Origin: Mumia sp. Pv4-285 | GTDB lineage: Bacteria > Actinomycetota > Actinomycetes > Propionibacteriales > Nocardioidaceae | Length of the DNA stretch: 64,000 nt | Direction: 5' to 3' | NCBI RefSeq assembly: GCF_041320275.1 | Contig: NZ_CP162023.1 | Coordinates: forward strand, 4,216,001-4,280,000 | Part shown: one piece after another, positions 18,954-27,828 of the stretch | How the letters are laid out: each line of letters starts with the position of its first letter | Numbering within the stretch: position 1 is the stretch's first letter | Made by a program: the position numbers and the translations under genes | Notes under the pieces: model-generated | What the model saw: the letters and a program-made list of their open reading frames with translations, nothing else | Databases searched by the model: none | Told to the model about the DNA's origin: nothing

Positions 18954-19298
18954 TCAGACCACGTAGACCTTACGCAGGGTCGCCCGGACCTCCCAGACGG
19001 TCCGGTCGCCCGCGTGGAGCCGCACCATCACCCCGGGTCGCAGCGCGATGGTGCTGCCGTCCTCGAAGCGCACCGTCGCATCGCCGGCCAGGACGACGAA
19101 CACCTCGTCGGCCTCGACGTCGCGGACGACGCCTGCGGTGAGCTCCCAGATCCCCACCCGGGTGTCGCCGAGCGCGGCGAGCTCGGCGACTGCGGTCGTC
19201 GGCGAGCCCGCGACGACGTCGTCGAGGTCGGGGCCGTCGACCTCGAGGGGGTGGCTCAGCGGTGACGCGGAGAGCAGCCGCTCGGTGGCGCTCGTCAT
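18954..19298 (-). CDS. Cupin-domain protein of the polyamine operon
   Basis: 114 aa. The single cupin (DUF861-like) core runs from GIWELTAGVVRDVEADEVFV to the second motif GVMVRLHAGDRTVWEV. Such small cupins are regularly found with polyamine uptake and gamma-glutamylputrescine catabolism genes, role unknown. It starts 5 bp after the PotC-like stop, so it is the last gene of the pot operon. Confidence 0.8.
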   Translation of the reverse strand: MTSATERLLSASPLSHPLEVDGPDLDDVVAGSPTTAVAELAALGDTRVGIWELTAGVVRDVEADEVFVVLAGDATVRFEDGSTIALRPGVMVRLHAGDRTVWEVRATLRKVYVV

Positions 19299-19303
19299 CG
19301 CGG

Positions 19304-20158
19304 TCACCCTCCGGTCAGCGTCGCGGCGACCGACGTGTTGTCGTCGCCGGACCGTCTCAGGACGGCCCACACGACAGCGAGCGCCGCGAGCGTGAGCAGG
19401 AGCAGGACAGACGACACGGCTGCGATCTCCGGACGCAGTCCGACCTTGAGCGTCCCGAACACGTAGACGGGCCACGGCGTGTAGCCCGGGACCTGCACGA
19501 ACGACGCCACGATGGTGTTGTCGAGGCTCAGGGTGAACGCCATCAGCGCACCGGCGAAGATGCCGGGCCACGCCAGCGGGAGCGTGATCTGGCGGAACCG
19601 GTTCCACGGAGTCGCGTACAGGTCGGCGGCCGCCTCCTCGATCTGCTCGTCCATGCCCCGCAGGCGCGCGCGCACGATGAACGTGACGACGGCCAGCGCC
19701 AGCGACGTGTGCACGATGATCAGGCGCACCATGCCGTTGTTGACGATCGACAGCCCACCGTCGGTGCCGAGGGTGACCAGCCACGGCAGGATCGAGATGC
19801 CGTCGATGACCTCCGGCGTGATCAGCGTGACCGCGAGGAGCGCCGTCAGGACCCCGGCCCACCGCGCACCCGTCCGGGCACGGGCGAGGGCCACGCCGCC
19901 GATGGTCCCGAGCACCGTCGACACCAGCGACGCGAGCACACCCGTCACCAGCGACGTACGGACCGCGTCGCCGATCACCGGGTTGTTCCACGCACGGCTG
20001 TACGCCGCGAAGCCGAAGCTGTCCCACGCCCCGAGCAGGCGTCCGGTGTTGAACGAGTAGACGACGATCACGAGGATCGGCAGGAAGAGGAACACGAAGA
20101 CGAGCACCCCGAACACGGCCAGCCCGAGGTCGATCCCGTCACGGCGGCTGCGCCTCAT
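19304..20158 (-). CDS. potC: Spermidine/putrescine ABC transporter permease PotC
   Basis: 284 aa with six membrane helices and the binding-protein-dependent permease EAA loop (EEAAADLYATPWNRFRQITL, then GIFAGALMAFTLSLDNTIVA, the PotC-type D-N-T-I segment). ATG 20158 overlaps the stop of PotB (ATGA). It forms the membrane channel with PotB. Confidence 0.92.
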   Translation of the reverse strand: MRRSRRDGIDLGLAVFGVLVFVFLFLPILVIVVYSFNTGRLLGAWDSFGFAAYSRAWNNPVIGDAVRTSLVTGVLASLVSTVLGTIGGVALARARTGARWAGVLTALLAVTLITPEVIDGISILPWLVTLGTDGGLSIVNNGMVRLIIVHTSLALAVVTFIVRARLRGMDEQIEEAAADLYATPWNRFRQITLPLAWPGIFAGALMAFTLSLDNTIVASFVQVPGYTPWPVYVFGTLKVGLRPEIAAVSSVLLLLTLAALAVVWAVLRRSGDDNTSVAATLTGG

Positions 20159-21060
20159 GAGGTCACTCCCAGGTCCAGGTGGCGGGCTCTTCGGACAGCG
20201 GCACGCAGGAGCAGGAAGACCGCGGCCGCGATCAGCACCGTGAGCAGCACGAACGCCATCAAGGTGACCGCCATCGCCGCACCGAGCGCCCAGTTCTGGG
20301 CGGACGTGAACTGACGTGCGACGACCTGTCCGACCATCGTTCCTCGCGCTCCGCCGAGGACGGACGCGGTCAGGTAGTCGCCCATCAGCGGGATGAACAC
20401 GAGCAGGCAGCCCGAGGCGATGCCCGGGAGCGCGTCCGGCACCGTCACGGCGAAGAAGGTGCGCAGCCGGCCCGCGCCGAGGTCACGGCTCGCCTCGCGC
20501 TGGCTCGGGTCGAGCCGCTCGAAGACGACGTAGAGCGGCAGGATCATCAGCGGCAGGTAGTTGTAGACGACGCCGAGCTGGACGGCGCTGCGGGTGTAGA
20601 GGATGTCGAGCGGTCCGTCGAGGATGCCGATCGCGTTCAGCACGTCGCTCGCCATCCCGTTCGGCGCGAGGATGATCTGCCAGCCGATGGTTCGGACGAG
20701 GAAGTTGGTCCAGAACGGGACGAGGACGAGCGCCAGCAGCAGCGGACGCCACCGCGGGTCGACCTTGACCGCCATCCAGTAGGCGAACGGGACGGCGACG
20801 AGCAGGCACAGCAGCGTGCCGGCGACGGCGATCCGCAGGGTCGCCCAGAACATCGTCATGAAGGCGCCGTCGAGCACCTGGCCGTACCGGTCGAACGACA
20901 GGTGGTCGGTCGAGACCGCGGTGAAGAGGTCCGGCTTGTAGCCGAACGAGTACCAGACGACGAGCGCGAGCGGCGTGAAGACGAAGAACACGAGCCAGGC
21001 CCACACGGGGAACGAGAGCGCGGCGCTGCTGCGCGGCGTGCGACGTGCCACTGCCCTCAC
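20155..21060 (-). CDS. potB: Spermidine/putrescine ABC transporter permease PotB
   Basis: 301 aa from GTG 21060, chosen because it overlaps the stop of the binding-protein gene (GTGA), as elsewhere in this operon. Six helices, with the PotB-type segments VPFWTNFLVRTIGWQIIL and YNYLPLMILPLYVVFERLD, and the EAA loop EASRDLGAGRLRTFFAVTVP. Works with PotC, PotA and the adjacent lipoprotein. Confidence 0.92.
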   Translation of the reverse strand: MRAVARRTPRSSAALSFPVWAWLVFFVFTPLALVVWYSFGYKPDLFTAVSTDHLSFDRYGQVLDGAFMTMFWATLRIAVAGTLLCLLVAVPFAYWMAVKVDPRWRPLLLALVLVPFWTNFLVRTIGWQIILAPNGMASDVLNAIGILDGPLDILYTRSAVQLGVVYNYLPLMILPLYVVFERLDPSQREASRDLGAGRLRTFFAVTVPDALPGIASGCLLVFIPLMGDYLTASVLGGARGTMVGQVVARQFTSAQNWALGAAMAVTLMAFVLLTVLIAAAVFLLLRAAVRRARHLDLGVTS

Positions 21061-22220
21061 CCCGCCTTCGCCTGGACCTGCTCGAGGATCGACGTGAGCC
21101 GGTCCTGGGCGTCGGTGAGCTCGGCGGGCGTCAGCCGGGCGACCACCTTGTCGGGCGGGAAGATCAGGTCGAGCATGTCGAGCTCCCACTCCTCGGCGAG
21201 CGCTCGCTGACCCGCGACGCCGGTCGGGTAGCCGTTCCAGTCGACCTCACCGATCGCGACCTCCGGGTCGAGCATGAAGTCGATGAACGCGTGCGCCGAG
21301 TCGACGTGCTGCGCGCCCCGCGCCAGCGCCCACGTATCGACCCACAGGTTCGCGGTGGGCGTCGGATAGACGAAGCGCCAGCGATCGGGGTCGTCGCTCT
21401 CGCCGAACGCGAGGCGGGCGTCGCCGTTGTACATCTGGAGCAGTGCCAGCTCGTTCTGGATGACGCTCTGCGTCGGCGCCGAGTTGAAGTTCCGCACGTG
21501 CGGGGCGAGCTCCTCGGTGAGGTACGCCTCCGCCGCGTCGAGGTCGGCAGGGTCGGTCGTGTTGGGGTCGATCCCCTTCGCCCCGAAGTAGATCGAGGTC
21601 ACCTCCCAGGGGTCGTCGAGCAGCGAGACCGACCCGCTCGCCTGTCCCGCAGCGACGTCGAGGAAGTCCTGCCACGACCGGGGACGTCCGTCGACCTTCG
21701 TGCGGTCGTACGCGAAGCCGGTCGTCCCCCACGCCTTCGGGACGGTGTACGCGTTGCCCGGGTCCCACGGCTGGTCGGTGAACGCCGGCTCGATGTTCGC
21801 GAGGTTCGGGAGCAGGCTGTGGTCGAGCTTCGACAGGAGGTCGTTCGCGACCATCATCGGGACGAACTGGCCGGACGGGACCAGCACGTCGTACCCGCTG
21901 GTGCCGCGGCTCGCGCCGATCTTCGCGATCATCTCCTCGTTCGAGGCGAAGGCGTCGACCTGGACGGTGACGTCGTTGGCCTCGCGGAAGGCGCGGATGT
22001 TGTCGGGGCTCTCGTAGTCGCCCCACGAGTAGACGTTCAGCCGCCCCTCGAGCGTGCCGTCGGGCGAGGCCGTGCTGGCCATCGACCTGCTCCCGCACCC
22101 GAGCAGCGACGCGGTGCCGATCACGGCGAACCCGCCGAGCAGCGCCCGTCGGCTGATGCGGCCGGCCTCCGCGCGCGGAGCGAGGACCCGCACGGGGTCC
22201 GACGCCCGGCGCCGGCTCAC
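21057..22220 (-). CDS. potD: Polyamine ABC transporter substrate-binding lipoprotein (PotD-like)
   Basis: 387 aa from GTG 22220, which overlaps the potA stop. A twin-arginine-like start (RISRRALLGGFAVIG) leads to a lipobox LLGC. The mature part begins with the PotD hallmark LNVYSWGDYESPDNIRAF and has KAWGTTGFAYD and NGYPTG. Lipid-anchored binding protein for putrescine or spermidine; the exact ligand is not fixed by sequence. Confidence 0.9.
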   Translation of the reverse strand: MSRRRASDPVRVLAPRAEAGRISRRALLGGFAVIGTASLLGCGSRSMASTASPDGTLEGRLNVYSWGDYESPDNIRAFREANDVTVQVDAFASNEEMIAKIGASRGTSGYDVLVPSGQFVPMMVANDLLSKLDHSLLPNLANIEPAFTDQPWDPGNAYTVPKAWGTTGFAYDRTKVDGRPRSWQDFLDVAAGQASGSVSLLDDPWEVTSIYFGAKGIDPNTTDPADLDAAEAYLTEELAPHVRNFNSAPTQSVIQNELALLQMYNGDARLAFGESDDPDRWRFVYPTPTANLWVDTWALARGAQHVDSAHAFIDFMLDPEVAIGEVDWNGYPTGVAGQRALAEEWELDMLDLIFPPDKVVARLTPAELTDAQDRLTSILEQVQAKAG

Positions 22221-23311
22221 GAGGGGTCCGCCGGGTAGACGTGGACGGCGTCGGGGGCCCACGACACGCCGACCGGCGACCCGGTCGCGAGCGGCGGGGC
22301 TCCCGCGGCGGCGGTGCGCGCGAGGATCTCGCGCCCGTCCTCGCAGAGCACGACGTGCTGCACGACGTCGCCGAGGAAGGAGGTCCCGGCGAGCGTCCCG
22401 ACGGCAGTGTTGGCGGTGCCCACGGGCGGCGGCTCGGCGACGACGGTGACGGCCTCCGCGCGGACCGCGACCCGGACCGTACGCCCGTCGTCGAGACCGT
22501 CGAGCGCCGAGCGCGTCGGCGCGTAGGTCACGCCGTCCGCGACGACGACGCCGCCCTTGACGATGCCGTCGGTGAAGTTCTGTGTGCCGATGAACCCGGC
22601 GACGAAGGCGGTGGCCGGCTTCCCGTACACCTGCTGCGGCGTGCCGACCTGCTCGATGTGGCCGGCGTTCATCACGACGATCCGGTCGCTCATCGAGAGC
22701 GCCTCGGACTGGTCGTGGGTGACGAAGACGAAGGTGATCCCCACCTGCCGCTGGATCAGCTTGAGCTCGACCTGCATCTGCTCGCGCAGGTTGCGGTCGA
22801 GCGCCGAGAGGGGCTCGTCGAGCAGCAGCACCTCGGGCCGGTTCACGATCGCCCGCGCGAGCGCGACCCGCTGCTGCTGTCCGCCGGAGAGCTTCTTGGG
22901 CCGGCGCTCGGCGTACTCGCTCATCCGCACCAGGGCGAGGGACTCCTGGACCCGCTCGGCGATCTCCCCCTTGCTGGGCCGCGGCTGGCCGGCCCGCCGC
23001 TGCCGCAGCCCGTAGGCGACGTTCTCGGCGACGGTCATGTGCGGGAAGAGTGCGTACGCCTGGAAGACGGTGTTGACGGCGCGCCGGTTCGGTGGCACCC
23101 CGACGACCGACTCGCCGGACAGCAGGACGTCACCGGAGTCGGGCTCCTCGAAGCCGCCGATCATCCGCAGGAGCGTCGTCTTGCCGCAGCCCGACGGGCC
23201 GAGGAGGGAGAGGAACTCGCCCTCGGCGATGTCGAGGTCGAGCCCGTCGACGGCGGTGACCGAGCCGTACGACTTCGAGACCCCGCGCAGCGAGACCGTG
23301 GTGGTGCTCAT
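22217..23311 (-). CDS. potA: Spermidine/putrescine ABC transporter ATPase PotA
   Basis: 364 aa from ATG 23311. Walker A GPSGCGKTT (about residue 39), Q-loop QAYALFPHMTVAENV, signature LSGGQQQR, Walker B VLLLDEPLSALD, then a TOBE-type regulatory domain in the last 100 residues. First gene of the potA-D-B-C-cupin operon. Upstream, a palindromic repeat separates it from the amine-oxidase gene. Confidence 0.94.
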   Translation of the reverse strand: MSTTTVSLRGVSKSYGSVTAVDGLDLDIAEGEFLSLLGPSGCGKTTLLRMIGGFEEPDSGDVLLSGESVVGVPPNRRAVNTVFQAYALFPHMTVAENVAYGLRQRRAGQPRPSKGEIAERVQESLALVRMSEYAERRPKKLSGGQQQRVALARAIVNRPEVLLLDEPLSALDRNLREQMQVELKLIQRQVGITFVFVTHDQSEALSMSDRIVVMNAGHIEQVGTPQQVYGKPATAFVAGFIGTQNFTDGIVKGGVVVADGVTYAPTRSALDGLDDGRTVRVAVRAEAVTVVAEPPPVGTANTAVGTLAGTSFLGDVVQHVVLCEDGREILARTAAAGAPPLATGSPVGVSWAPDAVHVYPADPS

Positions 23312-23337
23312 GTCTTCCCTTCTGTCATGTCGCCGAC

Positions 23338-23441
23338 GGGGTCTCGATCCTCCGCTGGCGCTCCGGCCTCGACCAGCGGGGCCTCCGCTGGTCGAGGGTC
23401 GGGCTGTTCCGCTGGTCGAGGCGCGAAGCGATCGAGACCCC
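23338..23441. repeat. Dispersed palindromic repeat, inverted-order copy of the 48.2-kb array element
   Basis: A 41-bp block starting GGTCTCGATCCTCCGCTGGC and ending GACCAGCGGG is followed, after a short GGTCGAGG-containing spacer, by a block CGCTGGTCGAGGCGCGAAGC then GATCGAGACCCC. Both blocks are identical to halves of the repeat unit tandemly arrayed at 48.2-49.06 kb, but here they occur in the opposite order. The two blocks are complementary (GGTCTCGATC/GATCGAGACC, CCTCGACCAGCG/CGCTGGTCGAGG), so the region can form a long hairpin. It fills the gap between the potA start and the stop of the amine-oxidase gene. Confidence 0.9.
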
Positions 23442-24893
23442 TCACGAGTCGAATCCGAGCCCCGCGGCGTCGAGCGCGCGCAGCCACGCGTTGCGCTCGC
23501 CGGCGCGGTGGTCCGCCCGGTCGAGAGCCCACCGCGTGAGGTTGATGCCGACCGCTGCCGCCGGCTCCGGTGGGAACGGCAGCGGCTTCTTGCGCACCAT
23601 CGCGAGCTCGGTCCGAGGGGTGCGTTCTCCGCTGAGCCGGTCGAGCATGACGTCGGCGGCGAAGTGCGTGGCCGCGACGCCCAGGCCCGTGAACCCCGCG
23701 GAGTACGCGACGCGACCCGACTTCGCCAGACCGTGGAAGGCACAGAACTGCGTCGACGTGTCGATGGCGCCCGCCCAGCGGTGGGTGAAACGGATCCCCT
23801 CGAGCTGGGGGAACGTCGTGAGCAGGTGCGCGGCCAGCGTGCGGTAGGTCTCGGGGCGGTCCTCGTACGCCGAGCGGACCTTGCGCCCGTAGTGGTAGAC
23901 GGCGTCGTAGCCGCCGAACAGGATCCGGTTGTCCGCCGAGAGCCGGTAGTAGTGGAACTGGTTCGCCATGTCGCCGACGCCTTGGCGGTTGCGCCAGCCG
24001 ACCGCGTCGAGCTGCGCGGCCGACAGCGGCTCGGTCATCAGCGCGTAGTCGTACACCGGCACGGTCATCAGACGCGTCCGGGCGAGCAGGGACGGGAAGA
24101 CGTTCGTGGCCAGCGCGACCCGGTCGGCGCGCACCGAACCGCGGGGCGTGCGGACCAGCACCGGGCCGCTCCGACCCGGCGCCTCCAGCGACTCTGCCGC
24201 GCTGTTCTCGAAGATCTCGACACCGAGCCCCACTGCCACCCGGGCCAGCTCTTTGGCGAGCTTGGCGGGATGCACCATCGCGGTCGAGTCGCGGTGCCAG
24301 ACGCCGGCGAGGTAGGTCGGGCTGTTCACATGCTGGCGCACGCCGGCAGTGTCGAGGACCTCCCCGCCACCCTCCTCGAGCCACGCGACCTGGTGCGGCT
24401 CGACGGCCACGTCGAGGCTGCCGGTCCGCTCGAGCTCGCAGTCGATGCCGAGTGCGTCGACGGCCTTCGCGAGCGACTCGAGGTTCTCCTGGCCGAGCCG
24501 CTCGAGCGTGTCGTACTCGTCGGGCCAGCGCGTACGGCCGTTGTCCTCCCCGTGGGTCAGGCTGGCGTCGCAGAACCCCCCGTTGCGTCCCGACGCCGCC
24601 CATCCCACGGTCTGCGCCTCGAGCAGGACGACGCGTGCGGCGGGGTTGCGCAGCTTGGCCTTCACCGCCGTCCAGAGGCCGGTGTAGCCGCCGCCGACGA
24701 CGAGAAGGTCGGCGTCGTGCGCCTGGTCGAGGACCGGGTACGCCACCGAGTCCTCGACGTCGTCGAGCCAGAAGCAGCCGTCCTGGGCGCCGGCCAGCGA
24801 CGCCTCGACGAGTGCCGGCGACGGCGCGTTGCGCTCGAAGACGGTGGGCTCTGCGGTGCGGCGCTGTCCTCGGTCAGCGGGCGACATGCGCAT
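23442..24893 (-). CDS. FAD-dependent amine oxidase, gamma-glutamylputrescine oxidase-like
   Basis: 483 aa DAO-family flavoprotein. FAD-binding dinucleotide motif DLLVVGGGYTGLWTA (about residue 65), then VGWAASGRNGGFCDASLTHG, and the C-terminal FTGLGVAATHFAADVM loop typical of PuuB-like oxidases. Likely oxidises an amine from polyamine breakdown. ATG 24893 (or 24887) overlaps the aminotransferase gene by about 20 bp, so the two are coupled. No gamma-glutamylputrescine synthetase is in the window, so the substrate may differ. Confidence 0.8.
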   Translation of the reverse strand: MRMSPADRGQRRTAEPTVFERNAPSPALVEASLAGAQDGCFWLDDVEDSVAYPVLDQAHDADLLVVGGGYTGLWTAVKAKLRNPAARVVLLEAQTVGWAASGRNGGFCDASLTHGEDNGRTRWPDEYDTLERLGQENLESLAKAVDALGIDCELERTGSLDVAVEPHQVAWLEEGGGEVLDTAGVRQHVNSPTYLAGVWHRDSTAMVHPAKLAKELARVAVGLGVEIFENSAAESLEAPGRSGPVLVRTPRGSVRADRVALATNVFPSLLARTRLMTVPVYDYALMTEPLSAAQLDAVGWRNRQGVGDMANQFHYYRLSADNRILFGGYDAVYHYGRKVRSAYEDRPETYRTLAAHLLTTFPQLEGIRFTHRWAGAIDTSTQFCAFHGLAKSGRVAYSAGFTGLGVAATHFAADVMLDRLSGERTPRTELAMVRKKPLPFPPEPAAAVGINLTRWALDRADHRAGERNAWLRALDAAGLGFDS

Positions 24894-26199
24894 CGCCGAC
24901 CGACAGCGCCTCGTCGAGGATCGCCAGGCCGGAACGCGCCTCGTCGATGTCGATGTTGAGCGCCGGGACGACGTGGATGCGGTTGTAGTTGACGAACGGG
25001 AGCAACCCGTTCTTCTTGCATGCGGCGACGATCTCGTTCATCGCCGGGCTCGATCCGCCGTACGGAGCGAGGGGTTCGCGGGTCTCGCGGTCGGCCACCA
25101 GCTCGAGCGCCCAGAACGCCCCGACGCCGCGGACCTCGCCGACGCACGCGTGGCGTTCCTTGAGCTCGGCGAGACCGGGCCCGAACGCCTCGGCGCCGAG
25201 CATGGCGGCGTGCTCGACCATCTGCTCGTCCTGCATCGTCTCGATCGTGGCGACCGCCGCGGCGCAGGCGAGCGGGTGACCGGAGTAGGTGAGGCCGCCG
25301 GGGTAGACGCGGTCGGCGAACGTCGCGTAGATCGGCTCGGAGATGATCACGCCGCCCAGCGGCACGTAGCCGGACGTCACGCCCTTGGCGAAGGTGATGA
25401 GGTCGGGCTTGGCGTCGTACAGGTCGACGGCGAACCACGTGCCGGTGCGTCCGAAGCCGGCCATCACCTCGTCGGCGATCCAGACGATGCCGTAGCGGTC
25501 GCACAGCTCACGCACGCCCTCGAGGTAGCCGGGCGGCGGCGGCATGATGCCGGCGGTGCCCGGGATGGTCTCGAGGATGATCGCCGCGATCGTGTCCGGG
25601 CCCTCCATCCGGATCGTGTTCTCGAGGTGCGTGAGCGCGCGCTCGCACTCCTCGGCCTCCGTCGTCGCGTGGAACTCGGAGCGGTAGAGTAACGGCCCGA
25701 AGAAGTGCACGACCCCGTCTGCGCCGTAGTCGTTCGGCCAGCGCCGCGGATCGCCCGTGAGGTTCACCGCGGTCTGGGTGCCGCCGTGGTACGAGCGGTA
25801 GCGGCTGAGCACCTTGCGACGCCCGGTGTGCAGCCGAGCCATGCGTACGGCGTGCTCGACCGCGTCGGCTCCGCCGTTGGTGAAGAAGACGTGCTCCATC
25901 CCGTCGGGGGCGAGACCGGCGATCAGGTGTGCGGCCTCCGAGCGTGCGGCGTTGGCGTGCTGCGGCGCGATCGTGCACAGAGTCGCGGCCTGGTCCTGGA
26001 TCGCCTTCACCACACGCGGGTGCTGGTGCCCGATGTTGGTGAACACCAGCTGCGAGGAGAAGTCCAGGAACCGCTGCCCCTGGTCGTCGGTGACGTAGCT
26101 CCCCTCGGCGCTCTCGATCACCATCGGCGTCAGCGATGCCTGCGCCGACCACGAGTGGAAGACGTGGGCGCGGTCGAGCTCGTACGTGCGGTTGGTCAT
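24874..26199 (-). CDS. Class III PLP-dependent aminotransferase (polyamine/omega-amino acid type)
   Basis: 441 aa. Fold-type I landmarks: VFFTNGGADAVEHAVRMARL, YHGGTQTAVNLTGDPRRW, WIADEVMAGFGRTG (PLP-ring Asp), and the Schiff-base Lys in DLITFAKGVTSGYVPLGGVI. Such enzymes transaminate putrescine, beta-alanine or GABA. Position between the amine oxidase and a CoA-acylating semialdehyde dehydrogenase suggests that its aldehyde product is passed to the latter. Confidence 0.87.
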   Translation of the reverse strand: MTNRTYELDRAHVFHSWSAQASLTPMVIESAEGSYVTDDQGQRFLDFSSQLVFTNIGHQHPRVVKAIQDQAATLCTIAPQHANAARSEAAHLIAGLAPDGMEHVFFTNGGADAVEHAVRMARLHTGRRKVLSRYRSYHGGTQTAVNLTGDPRRWPNDYGADGVVHFFGPLLYRSEFHATTEAEECERALTHLENTIRMEGPDTIAAIILETIPGTAGIMPPPPGYLEGVRELCDRYGIVWIADEVMAGFGRTGTWFAVDLYDAKPDLITFAKGVTSGYVPLGGVIISEPIYATFADRVYPGGLTYSGHPLACAAAVATIETMQDEQMVEHAAMLGAEAFGPGLAELKERHACVGEVRGVGAFWALELVADRETREPLAPYGGSSPAMNEIVAACKKNGLLPFVNYNRIHVVPALNIDIDEARSGLAILDEALSVGDAHVAR

Positions 26200-26213
26200 G
26201 GCGTCCCTTCGGC

Positions 26214-27737
26214 TCAGCTGTTCTTCGGGAAGGCGAGCTCGAGCCCGCCGACGGGCTTGACGGCCGGGTCACCCCAGCGCGACGTGACCACCTTTCCACG
26301 AGTGAAGAAGTGGACGCCCTCCGTACCGTGAGCGTGGCTGTCGCCGAACAGCGAGCTCTTCCAGCCGCCGAAGGAGTAGTACGCCATCGGCACCGGGATC
26401 GGCACGTTGATGCCGATCATGCCGACCTCGACCTCGTACTCGAACTTGCGTGCCGCTCCACCGTTGCTGGTGAACAGCGCGACACCGTTGCCGTACGGGT
26501 TGGCGTTGATGAGCCCGACGGCCTCGTCGTAGGTGTCGACACGGACGACCGACAGCACCGGGCCGAAGATCTCCTCGGTGTAGACGCTCATGTCGGGCGT
26601 GACGTTGTCGAGGAGCGTCGGGCCGAGCCAGAAGCCGTCCGCCCCGCCGTCCGCGTCGACCTCGCGCCCGTCCACGACGAGCTTGGCCCCGGCCTCCTCA
26701 CCGGCGTCGACGAACGAGGCGACCTTGTCGCGGTGGACCTGGGTCACGAGCGGACCCATGTCGGTGCCCTTGGTGCCGTCGCCGATGCGCAGCGTGCGCG
26801 TACGGTCGGCGATCTTCGCGACCAGCTCGTCGCCGACGCCGCCGACGGCGACCACGACGCTGATCGCCATGCAGCGCTCGCCCGCCGAGCCGTACCCGGC
26901 GCTGACGGCCTGGTCCGCCGCGAGGTCGAGGTCGGCGTCGGGCAGGACGACCATGTGGTTCTTCGCCCCGCCGAGGGCCTGGACGCGCTTGCCGGACTGG
27001 CTGGCGCGCTCGTAGACGTAGCGCGCGATCGGCGTCGAGCCGACGAAGCTGATGGCCTTGACGTCGGGGCTGTCGAGAAGCGCGTCGACGGCCACCTTGT
27101 CGCCCTGCAGGACGTTGAAGACACCGTCGGGCAGACCGGCGTCCTTCCAGCGCTCGGCGATCCAGATGGCGGCCGACGGATCCTTCTCGCTGGGCTTGAG
27201 CACGACCGTGTTGCCCGCGGCGATCGCGACCGGGAAGAACCACATCGGGACCATCGCCGGGAAGTTGAACGGGCTGATGATGCCGACGACGCCGAGCGGC
27301 TGGCGCTTGGAGTGGACGTCGACGCCGGACGAGACGCCCTCGGAGTATCCGCCCTTGAGCAGGTGCGGGATGCCGCAGGCGAACTCGACGACCTCGAGTC
27401 CGCGGGTCACCTCGCCCAGCGCGTCGTCGAGCACCTTGCCGTGCTCGGAGGTGATGATCGCGGCGAGCTCCTCCTTGCGGGCGTTGAGGATCTCGCGGAA
27501 GGCGAACACGACCTGCGTCCGCTTGGTGATGGACGTCTCCGCCCACGAGCGGGCAGCAGCCGCTGCGGCGCCGATGACGCGTTCGGCGTCGGCCTGGTCC
27601 GCGAAGGCGACCTGTCCGGTCACGCCGCCGGTGGCGGGGTTGGTGACGTCACCGGTGCGGCCGGTGGTGCCGTCGGCGGCGCTGCCGAGGAAGGACGCGC
27701 CGTCGAGCCAGTGCGGGATCACGGTCGAAGTGCTCAT
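26214..27737 (-). CDS. mmsA: CoA-acylating (methyl)malonate-semialdehyde dehydrogenase
   Basis: 507 aa from ATG 27737; the frame continues 27 bp upstream but the usual start STSTVIPHWLDG begins here. ALDH fold with the MmsA-type active site GSAGERCMAISVVVAVG (catalytic Cys) and the C-terminal block YSFGGWKSSLFGDSHAHGTE, which is diagnostic for the CoA-dependent MmsA subfamily. Converts malonate or methylmalonate semialdehyde to acetyl- or propionyl-CoA. Paired with the aminotransferase this suggests beta-alanine-type degradation. Divergent from the PucR gene. Confidence 0.92.
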   Translation of the reverse strand: MSTSTVIPHWLDGASFLGSAADGTTGRTGDVTNPATGGVTGQVAFADQADAERVIGAAAAAARSWAETSITKRTQVVFAFREILNARKEELAAIITSEHGKVLDDALGEVTRGLEVVEFACGIPHLLKGGYSEGVSSGVDVHSKRQPLGVVGIISPFNFPAMVPMWFFPVAIAAGNTVVLKPSEKDPSAAIWIAERWKDAGLPDGVFNVLQGDKVAVDALLDSPDVKAISFVGSTPIARYVYERASQSGKRVQALGGAKNHMVVLPDADLDLAADQAVSAGYGSAGERCMAISVVVAVGGVGDELVAKIADRTRTLRIGDGTKGTDMGPLVTQVHRDKVASFVDAGEEAGAKLVVDGREVDADGGADGFWLGPTLLDNVTPDMSVYTEEIFGPVLSVVRVDTYDEAVGLINANPYGNGVALFTSNGGAARKFEYEVEVGMIGINVPIPVPMAYYSFGGWKSSLFGDSHAHGTEGVHFFTRGKVVTSRWGDPAVKPVGGLELAFPKNS

Positions 27738-27773
27738 GGGTACGAGGGTGCGCCTGCGAGGCACCGGGCGACA

Positions 27774-27786
27774 ACGGACAATCCGT
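27774..27786. promoter_or_regulatory. Short inverted repeat in the mmsA-pucR divergent promoter region
   Basis: ACGGA-CAA-TCCGT lies in the 91-bp gap between the divergently transcribed mmsA-like and PucR genes. Its position makes it a candidate binding site for the PucR regulator acting on both directions. There is only one copy and the arms are 5 bp, so this is tentative. Confidence 0.35.
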
Positions 27787-27828
27787 CACCCCCTCCCGCT
27801 CAGGGGCGACGAACCGTACGCTGTCCGC

